From the NCBI GenBank assembly GCA_016720635.1, contig JADKKF010000005.1, forward strand, positions 248,001 to 312,000: 64,000 bases of DNA, read 5' to 3'. This DNA comes from Saprospiraceae bacterium. GTDB taxonomy: Bacteria; Bacteroidota; Bacteroidia; Chitinophagales; Saprospiraceae. Positions 53,558 to 60,978 of this stretch are shown in pieces; position 1 is the first letter of the stretch; each line of letters opens with the position of its first letter. Under the pieces are notes generated by a model that saw only the letters and a list, made by a program, of their open reading frames with translations, did no database searches and was not told where the DNA came from. A program made the translations under genes and the position numbers.

Positions 53558-54910
53558 ATGTTTTTAGACATTCAGCTGGATCATACGATAGTTGCCTTAG
53601 CCTCAGGGCAGGGTGGGGCAATAGCTAATATCCGCATTTCGGGTAAGAAAACTTTCGATGTCATTGGACATTTTTTTTCGAATAATAAAATACAATTTAC
53701 TAAAGGGAATGAAATATTTTTTGGGAAAATAATTGATAACAAAGGGGCATTGATTGACGAATGTTTGGTTTCAAGTTTTAAGAGTCCAAAGTCCTATACT
53801 GGGGAGGATTCCGTTGAGATACACTGTCACGCATCGCCTTATATTATCGCACAAATCATCCAATTGTGCCTCGCAAATGGCTGTGTACATGCCCAACCCG
53901 GAGAATTTACTATGCGAGCCTTTTTGAATGGCAAGATGGACTTGGCACAAGCTGAAGCCGTGGCAGATATCATCGCTTCCGACAACAAGGCAGCTCACGC
54001 AATAGCCATGAATCAGTTGAAAGGGGGATTCAGTCAGGATATAGTTCAGTTGCGTGAAGGCATCATGAGATTGGCGGCCCTCTTGGAGTTGGAATTGGAT
54101 TTTGGAGAAGAAGATGTGGAGTTTGCCAATCGTCAGGAACTGAGTACTTTATTGAAATCAAGTATCAACAAGATCAGCCAGCTTATAGCGTCTTTCAAGC
54201 TTGGGAATGTGATAAAGGACGGAATTCCTATCGCTATCATAGGCGAACCCAACGTTGGGAAATCAACATTGCTCAATGTATTCCTAGGGGAAGAGAGAGC
54301 CATAGTTTCCGAAATCGCGGGAACTACCAGAGACACCATCGAAGATACTGTAGTGTGGGATGGGTACAAGATAAGGTTCATCGACACCGCAGGACTCCGA
54401 AAAACGGAGGATGTCATCGAAAAAATGGGAATTGATCGCGCTTTGGATTCAATAAAAAAGGCACAAATCATTTTACATATTTTTGATAAAAAAGATGGCT
54501 TCGCAGAAATGCACTCGATATTGCTTGAACACAGTGAAAAGGACAGTTTAATACTCACCGTTCACAACAAAAGCGACCTAGCTGGGCCTCTTGAAGTCCA
54601 AGCAGATTTACATATTTCCGCAAAAAACAAAACGGGTATTGATACACTTAAAACCAGGATTATTGATCATATCAAAGGTCAAATAAAACCATTCAACACC
54701 CTAGTAGTCAATAGTCGCCATATACAAGAGCTCAGTGCGACCAAGCAAGCCCTTGAAAAAGCTTTGGAGTGTTTAGAGCACGAGGACACGCATGATTTTA
54801 TAGCGTCTGAGTTGCGGTTCGCCCTCCACCATCTCGGCAGCCTAACGGGCCAGATTCAAACCGACGATTTACTGGACATCATCTTTCGAGATTTTTGTAT
54901 AGGAAAGTAA
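53558..54910 (+). CDS. mnmE: tRNA U34 5-carboxymethylaminomethyl GTPase MnmE (TrmE)
   Basis: GTPase that, with MnmG, modifies the wobble uridine of tRNAs. It has 450 aa. The N-terminal folate-binding domain begins with DHTIVALASGQGGAIANIRISG and includes the PGEFTMRAFLNGKMDLAQAEAV block. The G domain has GEPNVGKST (about residue 229), AGTTRDTIED and DTAGLRKT (switch regions), and HNKSD for guanine. It ends in the conserved FCIGK. The last 18 bases are the attachment site of the integrative element that follows, and the reading frame is kept intact across it. Confidence 0.97.
   Translation: MFLDIQLDHTIVALASGQGGAIANIRISGKKTFDVIGHFFSNNKIQFTKGNEIFFGKIIDNKGALIDECLVSSFKSPKSYTGEDSVEIHCHASPYIIAQIIQLCLANGCVHAQPGEFTMRAFLNGKMDLAQAEAVADIIASDNKAAHAIAMNQLKGGFSQDIVQLREGIMRLAALLELELDFGEEDVEFANRQELSTLLKSSINKISQLIASFKLGNVIKDGIPIAIIGEPNVGKSTLLNVFLGEERAIVSEIAGTTRDTIEDTVVWDGYKIRFIDTAGLRKTEDVIEKMGIDRALDSIKKAQIILHIFDKKDGFAEMHSILLEHSEKDSLILTVHNKSDLAGPLEVQADLHISAKNKTGIDTLKTRIIDHIKGQIKPFNTLVVNSRHIQELSATKQALEKALECLEHEDTHDFIASELRFALHHLGSLTGQIQTDDLLDIIFRDFCIGK
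54893..54910 (+). other. Attachment site (att) at the 3' end of mnmE
   Basis: TTTTGTATAGGAAAGTAA encodes FCIGK and the stop. Its position and pattern match the 18-bp site at the trmE/thdF 3' end used by elements such as SGI1. An integrase lies 0.6 kb downstream. A second copy is expected beyond the window's right edge. Confidence 0.65.
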
Positions 54911-54976
54911 TTTACTTTCTTTTGTTTGTTAAGTGCCTGTTTTTGTTGAGTTTCAGTACACTTTTCTTTCTCTTTT

Positions 54977-55048
54977 TTGTTGCCCAACTCTACTTTTTTA
55001 CTTATATTTGTTGCCCAGTTGTTGCCCAATTGGCTATTTTGTTGCCCA
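54977..55048 (+). promoter_or_regulatory. Four phased TTGTTGCCCA repeats with an embedded promoter
   Basis: Exact copies of TTGTTGCCCA start at 54977, 55008, 55019 and 55039. The spacings of 31, 11 and 20 are near 3, 1 and 2 turns of the helix. TATATTTG at 55003-55010 overlaps the second copy and could be the -7 box of the HTH-integrase unit. They may be arm sites for the recombinase or operators for the HTH protein. Confidence 0.65.
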
Positions 55049-55128
55049 CATATCAGTTTGATGGAAGTCAGGCGAAATAATGCACCAAGTAGCACCACCC
55101 AGCAACATACTGCAACAAGTAGCAACAA

Positions 55129-55527
55129 ATGAGTAGTACAATTAAACTTCCTAAATTCTGTAATCATTGTGGTAAGGCTTTCATAGCCCAAAAGACCACA
55201 ACGAAGTATTGTGGCCATAAATGCAATAGTGCTGCCTACAAGAAAACCAAACGAGAAGAAAAGGTAAACGCAGAATTTAAGAACCAACAAAGCAAAATTG
55301 TTTCCGCTTCTCCAGTAGTTGCTACTGAAACCCTATCCAACCCGATAGCAGGTAATCACACTAATTTAAGAGAGAAAGAATTTTTAAGCATACTGGAAGT
55401 TGCTACCCTTTTGGGTGCAAGCAGATGGACCATTCAACGGATGATAAAAAGTAATCGTTTGCCGGTGGCAAAGCTGGGCAGTCGCACCATCATCAAAAGG
55501 GCTTCAATTGATAATTTATTTAACTGA
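55129..55527 (+). CDS. Zinc-finger/HTH protein, excisionase family
   Basis: A 132-aa protein with two parts. The N-terminus has a four-cysteine zinc site (FCNHCGKAF ... YCGHKCNSAAYKKTKR, residues 11-32). After a linker the C-terminus is a MerR/Xis-like helix-turn-helix (LSILEVATLLGASRWTIQRMIKSNRLPVAKLGSRTIIKR). Such proteins act as recombination directionality factors or regulators beside tyrosine recombinases in Bacteroidota elements. Its stop lies inside the reading frame of the next gene's 5' extension, 8 nt before the integrase ATG. Confidence 0.88.
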   Translation: MSSTIKLPKFCNHCGKAFIAQKTTTKYCGHKCNSAAYKKTKREEKVNAEFKNQQSKIVSASPVVATETLSNPIAGNHTNLREKEFLSILEVATLLGASRWTIQRMIKSNRLPVAKLGSRTIIKRASIDNLFN

Positions 55528-55534
55528 TAAGAAA

Positions 55535-56641
55535 ATGAAAGTAACATTAAGACAACGGCTCAAAGGCGATAAAATAAGCCTTTACTTAGAGTACTACTCC
55601 AACGGCAAACGCCAATATGAGTATTTGAATTTGTACCTAACACCCGACCCCGAAAAAGGGAAGCTCACCAATGCAGTAAAAGAAGAAAATAAAAAGATAC
55701 TGGCATTGGCTGAAACCATCCGCAGTAAAAGGCATTTGGAGATACAAAACAGCACTTATGATTTCCACGATAAGGAGAAGCTAAAAACGTACTTCATTAT
55801 GTATATGGAGGCATTGGCTGAAAAGAGAAAAGACAGCAAAGGGAATTATGGCAATTGGGATAGTACCATAAAGCACTTGAAAAAGTATTGCCCAAGAGAT
55901 ATACAATTTAACCAAATCAATAAAGCCTTTGTTGATGGCTTCAGGGATTACCTATTGAAAGAAGCCAGTACCAAAACCAAAAAGGCAATTTCAACCAATA
56001 CCAAATACAGTTACTTCAATAAGTTCAGAGCAGCACTCAAACAAGCTGTGAGGGATGGCATATTGAAAACCAACCCTGCCGAAATGGTAGAAGGCTTGCC
56101 ACAAGGCGAACCAGTAAGAGAGTTTTTAACCCTTGATGAATTAAAGACCTTAGCCAAAACCGAATGTAAAAACGAGTTGATGAAAAGGGCTTTTATTTTT
56201 GCTTGTCTTACAGGCTTGCGTTTCAGCGATATTCAGAAATTGAAATGGAGTGAAATGCAACAATCAACCGAGTTAGGGCATTACATCCGTTTCGTACAGC
56301 AAAAAACAAAAGGATCTGAAACATTGCCCATATCTGATGAAGCCTATAATTTATTAGGAGAAAAAGGAAAGCCAGCCGACCCGGTATTTCCTGATTTGAT
56401 TTACTCCGATAGTCGCAATGCTGATTTGTACAGATGGATGATAAAGGCAGGAATTGAAAAGCACATCACTTTCCACTGTGCAAGGCACACATACGCCACA
56501 TTGCAGCTTACTTTAGGTACTGATATTTTCACAGTATCAAAATTGCTTGGACACAGGCATTTAAAAACAACACAGATTTATGCTAATGTAATTGATGAAA
56601 AGAAAACAGTAGCAGCTAACAAAATAAATATTGGCTTATAA
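55535..56641 (+). CDS. Tyrosine recombinase (integrase)
   Basis: Site-specific recombinase of 368 aa from the ATG at 55535 (the frame is open to 55508 with TTG). An arm-binding Arm-DNA-bind_5-like N-terminus (VTLRQRLKGDKISLYLEYYSNGKRQ) is followed by an SAM-like core-binding domain and the catalytic domain. Catalytic residues seen are Arg in LTGLRFSD (about 228), HCARH (about 313-316) and HRHLKTTQIYANV, with the nucleophile Tyr at about 348. It should integrate and excise the element at the mnmE 3' end. It overlaps the next gene by one base (TAATG). Confidence 0.95.
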   Translation: MKVTLRQRLKGDKISLYLEYYSNGKRQYEYLNLYLTPDPEKGKLTNAVKEENKKILALAETIRSKRHLEIQNSTYDFHDKEKLKTYFIMYMEALAEKRKDSKGNYGNWDSTIKHLKKYCPRDIQFNQINKAFVDGFRDYLLKEASTKTKKAISTNTKYSYFNKFRAALKQAVRDGILKTNPAEMVEGLPQGEPVREFLTLDELKTLAKTECKNELMKRAFIFACLTGLRFSDIQKLKWSEMQQSTELGHYIRFVQQKTKGSETLPISDEAYNLLGEKGKPADPVFPDLIYSDSRNADLYRWMIKAGIEKHITFHCARHTYATLQLTLGTDIFTVSKLLGHRHLKTTQIYANVIDEKKTVAANKINIGL

Positions 56642-57689
56642 TGGAAATAAAAATATTGAATAGCATTTTGTTCAAAGAACTTATGCCCTGGACTTTTGAT
56701 GCCAAAGGCACAAAAGCCATCAACGAGAAAAAAAAAAAAGGTAGGCAGTAAAGAACCCACCACAGAAGCCGAGTTGGTGCAACAGCTTCAAATATTGTTG
56801 GCTGATTATTCCGACCTCTCCAAATGGCTTACAAAGCAAAATACAAAGGGTACAAGCACTTTGAAAACCATTGCTACGCAATAGATTTTCCAGCTTACAG
56901 CGATGAAGTAAGCAAGTTTTATAATGCAGTTATCAGCCTTGAAACACTTCGTGTTTACAATGCTTTTAATACCAAAATGCAGAAGTACAGCAAGAAGGTG
57001 GATATAGTGTACCACACCACCATTGCATTAAAGAACATCAAAGCACTTACAGTAAACACAGTTAAGGAGATTAAGGAAAGAGGATTTGAGGAAGCACCTA
57101 CCGAGCAAAGCTCGTTACCTCATTTTGTATTGCAGTTATTAAGGCAACACCTCACTATTTTATTTTTTGATATACAGGAATTGAGCAAAGCCAGTATTGA
57201 CAGCCCCACCAGTATTGAAGATTTTTATTTGTTGGATTTGAATTTACCAAAGGCACAGATAAATGAAATAGTAAAAGTTGAAATTGAAACAGAGAAAGCA
57301 GAGAAGCCAACCACCAAAGAGAAACTATCATTTGGCTTTAAAGGCACAGAAGCAAAACTGAAATCACCATCACTTCATTAGTAAACCAAGTAGAGTTATT
57401 GAATGAGGAAAAATGTACCACAGACCATTTAGTAACTATTCTAACATCAAAGGCACTCACTACCAAAATGCACAAAGTGTATTTCGGTTGCGAAACAGTG
57501 CAGCTTAGATACATCATTGATAAACTTAGTGCCAGCTTCAATAATCTAACACCAACAGCACTTGAAAAATCAGGTTTGTTTTATACAAAGACCAACAAAC
57601 TTTTAAAGGCTCAAAATCTGTATTCAAACAAAATTGAAAGCCCCAAAAATCAGTCAACCATTGACAACATAATCAACCAAATGAAATAA
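56641..57689 (+). pseudogene. Conserved element protein, broken into pieces by three frameshifts
   Basis: Three frames must be joined to give one protein of about 350 aa. The first (56641: MEIKILNSILFKELMPWTF) reaches an A12 run at 56728-56739, where one A too many leads to a stop; the frame after it reads VGSKEPTTEAELVQQLQ. A short GGG run near 56852 then shifts from SDLSKWLTKQNTKG to YKHFENHCYAIDFPAYSDEV. A third shift near 57365 links FGFKGTEAKLKS to ITSLVNQVELLNEEK, and the end is TIDNIINQMK. Similar helical proteins follow integrases in other Bacteroidota elements; their function is unknown. Whether the lesions are real is uncertain. Confidence 0.65.
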
Positions 57690-57699
57690 AAAATAGTGA

Positions 57700-57738
57700 G
57701 ATTAGGGAGTTATCTCAATGAGATATAACACTCTAATC
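57700..57738 (+). promoter_or_regulatory. Imperfect palindrome before the HTH gene
   Basis: GATTAGGGAGTTATCTCA and TGAGATATAACACTCTAATC are nearly inverted repeats separated by one base, with three mismatches or bulges. It lies 55-95 nt before the start of the HTH gene, so it may be an operator or a transcript hairpin. Confidence 0.45.
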
Positions 57739-57794
57739 CTTTGCCCCTGCTGCATTGTAGAGTTTTGTTCCATCAATTTTAAAAATATAAAAAG

Positions 57795-58096
57795 ATGGCA
57801 ACAGAAAATTTAATTCTCGACAAGCTCACAGAAATTGCAAACAAATTAGATGAGCAAAACTTACTGCAAAAACAGTATTAAACTTCAACGAGGCTTGCAC
57901 ATTCCTTGATGTAAGCCCCTCACATTTGTACAAACTTACAAGTACAAAGAGTATTCCCCATTTCTGTCCCCAGGGAAAGAAACTCTATTTCAAGCGTTCC
58001 GAGTTAGACGACTGGTTGCAGCGTAACCGTCAATCATCAACCGATGAAATTGATGCTATGGCTACCGAGTACATACTCAAGAACAAACGCAAATAG
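57795..58096 (+). pseudogene. Helix-turn-helix protein (excisionase-like), frameshifted in an A run
   Basis: The first frame from the ATG at 57795 (MATENLILDKLTEIANKLDEQ) stops at 57882. The next frame continues NFNEACTFLDVSPSHLYKLTS, then IPHFCPQGKKLYFKRSELDDWLQ and ends KNKRK. Adding one A to the run at 57868-57872 gives one protein of about 100 aa. The pattern is the Bacteroidota helix_turn_helix_17/Xis family, which typically precedes the VirE-N/DUF3987 gene in such elements. The start, order and spacing (30 nt) all fit. The lesion may be a homopolymer error. Confidence 0.75.
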
Positions 58097-58125
58097 AATT
58101 TTTTAACCGATAAGAAAGAAAAGAA

Positions 58126-60369
58126 ATGGCATCAAGTACCATATTTAAAAACTTTACTATCCCGGTAGAAAAAAAATCTCTACTGCTGATAGGTAAAGAC
58201 ATTATTTCCGACAAGTACAAAACGGAAGTAGAAGAAATCCGCAATCTTATTGCACAGGGCAATAAGGCAGAAGCCGACAACAAAAAGAAACAGTTATTAG
58301 CTTTTACGCCTTCGGCTGTATTCAGCGAAAAAAGGCAAATGCCTTTTCTTGAAATGTACAGTGGCTTTGTGCATTTAGATTTTGACAAACTAACACCAGA
58401 GCAATTGCAAACTGCGTTTGCAATCATTAGTAAAATCTCCTACACATCACTTTGCTTCATCAGTCCAAGTGGCAACGGCTTAAAAGTATTTGTTGAGGTA
58501 AGCACAGAACTGGAACACCACGACATTGCTTATTTGCAAGTGCAGAAGTATTATGAAGATGCCACAGGACTAAAGGCAGACCCAAGCTGCAAAGATGTTA
58601 CAAGGCTTTGTTTTATGAGCCACGACCCCAACGCATACCGAACCATCCAAAACGAGAAATTCATTGTGGCTTTGCCCCAATTCATTCAAGAACAACAATC
58701 GCAAACGCCTACGGCTATTGCTCCAGTTGTTCCAATAGAACAGGCAGAACCCGAAGACCTCAACATCACATTTTTATTCAATCAACAAATTCAATTCACA
58801 AACCAAAAAGCATCATACACCGATGGAAACAGAAATAATTATATTTATCTGCTTGCTTCTAATTGCAACAGAGTTGGTTTATCGCAATCCGATACTGAAA
58901 TACTATGTACACAGCATTTTGATTTATCTGAAAGAGAAATTAAGACTGCCGTAAATAGTGCCTATTCACACCACACCCAAGAACACAAAAAGTTTGAACC
59001 CAAGCAAAAGGCAACGGATCAAGAGGAAACAAAGCCCGAAGAACAAATGCCAACTTTGCCCGATGCAGTGTTTGACACAATACCAGAGTTTTTAAAACAC
59101 ATCACAGAAGTAGCCACCACCAAAGAAGAAAGGGATATTTTATTGTTAGGTTCATTGGTTACATTAAGTGTGGCATTTCCTAAACTCATTGGTAAGTATG
59201 GCGACAATCCAGTAAATACAAACCTGTTCATTTTCATTTCTGCCAAAGCATCAGCAGGGAAAGGTATTTTAATTCATTGCCGAAAATTGGTTGAACCCAT
59301 ACACTTAGCACTAAGAAACCAAGCCAAGATAATGAAGCAACAGTTTGAGGTGGATATGCAAGAGTACAACGCAAACAAGGGTAAAGATGCCAACACCGAA
59401 AAGCCACAGAAACCACCTCAAAAAATGTTGTTCATTCCTGCCAATAACAGTGCAACAGGCTTTTTAGAAATATTGGGCGATAGCGACAAAAGAGGGCTTA
59501 TTTTTGAAACAGAGGGTGATACCCTTGCCAAAGCATTTAAAAGCGATTACGGAGACTTTAGCGATGGTTTTCGCAATGCTTTTCAACACGAACCTATCTC
59601 ATATTATCGCAGAACAGACAAGGAATATGTTGAAATTGACAGACCTTGTTTATCAGCTTTACTTTCAGGTACTCCCAAGCAAATTACAACCCTCATTCCA
59701 AATGCTGAAAATGGTTTGTTCAGCCGTTTTATGTTCTATGTAATGAATATGAAATTGATTTGGAAAGATGTATTTGCCTCTAAAACCGAGAACGGTTTAG
59801 ATGTGCATTTTGAAAAGCTGGGCAATGAGTTTTTCAGTTTGTACCAAACTTTACAAGCCAACCCCGATGTACACTTTTCTTTGACCCCATCACAGCAATT
59901 GCAGTTCAATCAATTCTTTGAGAAAATGCAAACCCTGTATGTCAATATCCAAGAAGAGGAGATTATCAGTTCAGTAAGGCGTTTGGGCTTAATTGCCTTC
60001 CGTATAATGATGATTTTTTCAGCACTCCGAATTATGGAAGATGGAGAAATTACCACAAACCTTTATTGCAACGATACCGACTTTCAAAACACGTTGGATA
60101 TGATTACCATACTGGTAAAGCATAGCAGTTATGTGTATTCTCAAATAGCCCAGGAAACCTACAAGCCCAAACCAAAGCACAAGAAAGAGCAGTTTTTAGA
60201 AAACCTGCCTTACCACTTCAACCGCCAAACCTATGTAGCCACAGCCCTAAGTTTGGGCATTACCGACAAGTCAGCACAACGCTACATCAAGGAGTTTAAA
60301 GATGCTGATATTATCCAGTACGATGGTCACGACCAGTACACCAACCCCAACGCCAAAAATCCTCAATAG
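58126..60369 (+). CDS. VirE-N (BT4734-like) / DUF3987 primase-helicase-like protein
   Basis: A 747-aa protein of mobile-element replication. The N-terminal VirE-N/BT4734 part (about 1-190) has FSEKRQMPFLEMYSGFVHLDFDKL and CFISPSGNGLKVFVEV, resembling archaeo-eukaryotic primase-type folds. The middle DUF3987 domain carries a P-loop SAKASAGKG (about residue 373) and GLIFETEGDTLAKAF as an acidic Walker B-like region. The C-terminus ends in a winged-helix-like stretch (ALSLGITDKSAQRYIKEFKDADII). It probably starts or unwinds replication of the excised element. It lies 30 nt after the HTH gene. Confidence 0.9.
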   Translation: MASSTIFKNFTIPVEKKSLLLIGKDIISDKYKTEVEEIRNLIAQGNKAEADNKKKQLLAFTPSAVFSEKRQMPFLEMYSGFVHLDFDKLTPEQLQTAFAIISKISYTSLCFISPSGNGLKVFVEVSTELEHHDIAYLQVQKYYEDATGLKADPSCKDVTRLCFMSHDPNAYRTIQNEKFIVALPQFIQEQQSQTPTAIAPVVPIEQAEPEDLNITFLFNQQIQFTNQKASYTDGNRNNYIYLLASNCNRVGLSQSDTEILCTQHFDLSEREIKTAVNSAYSHHTQEHKKFEPKQKATDQEETKPEEQMPTLPDAVFDTIPEFLKHITEVATTKEERDILLLGSLVTLSVAFPKLIGKYGDNPVNTNLFIFISAKASAGKGILIHCRKLVEPIHLALRNQAKIMKQQFEVDMQEYNANKGKDANTEKPQKPPQKMLFIPANNSATGFLEILGDSDKRGLIFETEGDTLAKAFKSDYGDFSDGFRNAFQHEPISYYRRTDKEYVEIDRPCLSALLSGTPKQITTLIPNAENGLFSRFMFYVMNMKLIWKDVFASKTENGLDVHFEKLGNEFFSLYQTLQANPDVHFSLTPSQQLQFNQFFEKMQTLYVNIQEEEIISSVRRLGLIAFRIMMIFSALRIMEDGEITTNLYCNDTDFQNTLDMITILVKHSSYVYSQIAQETYKPKPKHKKEQFLENLPYHFNRQTYVATALSLGITDKSAQRYIKEFKDADIIQYDGHDQYTNPNAKNPQ

Positions 60370-60377
60370 TTCCTATT

Positions 60378-60511
60378 TGAGGATTTAAGGATATGAGGAG
60401 ATACCCTCACTATCCTATTTTGCTTCCCCCTTTTGGGGATAACCGAATATTCAAAGATTATCAAGGATACGAACGTAGTTCTGAAAGGTGCTACTTTTCC
60501 TCAAATCCTCA
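60378..60511 (+). other. Long-range inverted repeat after the DUF3987 gene
   Basis: TGAGGATTTAAGGA (60378-60391) and TCCTCAAATCCTCA (60498-60511) pair with one mismatch over 106 intervening bases. The sequence between holds a short open frame that I do not believe. This could be a structured RNA, an origin or a transfer site. Confidence 0.4.
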
Positions 60512-60577
60512 TTTCCCCACTTACTCAAAACTTTTTCACATACTACTTTTTTTAGTAACTCTTTGCTTTTGTTTTCT

Positions 60578-60585
60578 TATATTTG
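60578..60585 (+). promoter_or_regulatory. -7 box TATATTTG before the XRE gene
   Basis: TATATTTG fits TAnnTTTG, 30 nt before the XRE start. The stretch between 60512 and 60577 is T-rich. Confidence 0.45.
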
Positions 60586-60614
60586 CCAATATTTGACAAG
60601 TCAATATTAAAACG

Positions 60615-60917
60615 ATGAACAGCCAATTTGGTGAGAAAATCAGGACTCTCAGGGAGAAGCAGCATTTATACCTGCGGCAGGTTGCACCATTGCTTGAAAT
60701 GGACACAGCTCAACTGAGTAAAATTGAAAAAGGGTTGCGGCAACTCAAACGGGAACAGATACCAATCCTTGCCGAAATACTCAAAGCCAGTAGCGATGAG
60801 TTAATGACGCTATGGTTAGCCGACCAAATTTATGAGGTTGTAAAAGATGAAAAAATGGCAAACCAAGCAATGCAAGTGGCGGAGAAAAAAATAAACTTAA
60901 AACAACGTAAGAAATAA
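60615..60917 (+). CDS. XRE-family regulator of the cargo module
   Basis: A 100-aa regulator. The helix-turn-helix covers residues 1-65 (FGEKIRTLREKQHLYLRQVAPLLEMDTAQLSKIEKGLRQLKREQIPILAEIL), and a basic helical tail follows. Proteins of this size and motif often sit at the head of restriction-modification and other defence loci. It lies 61 nt before the DUF499 gene and has its own promoter, so it is the likely control gene of that locus. Codon use matches the island, not the core genes. Confidence 0.9.
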   Translation: MNSQFGEKIRTLREKQHLYLRQVAPLLEMDTAQLSKIEKGLRQLKREQIPILAEILKASSDELMTLWLADQIYEVVKDEKMANQAMQVAEKKINLKQRKK

Positions 60918-60978
60918 CGAAATACTTAAAAGCATTTTTGCCTAATAATCATCAAATAAAACGAACAATACGATAAAA

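Noticed and set aside
54977..55048. CRISPR-like array
   Set aside because: Repeats are only 10 bp, the spacing is irregular (31, 11 and 20) and there are no cas genes.
60393..60596. Plus-strand open frame of 67 codons after the DUF3987 gene
   Set aside because: It overlaps the inverted repeat and a promoter box and has low-complexity hydrophobic content; no support as a gene.
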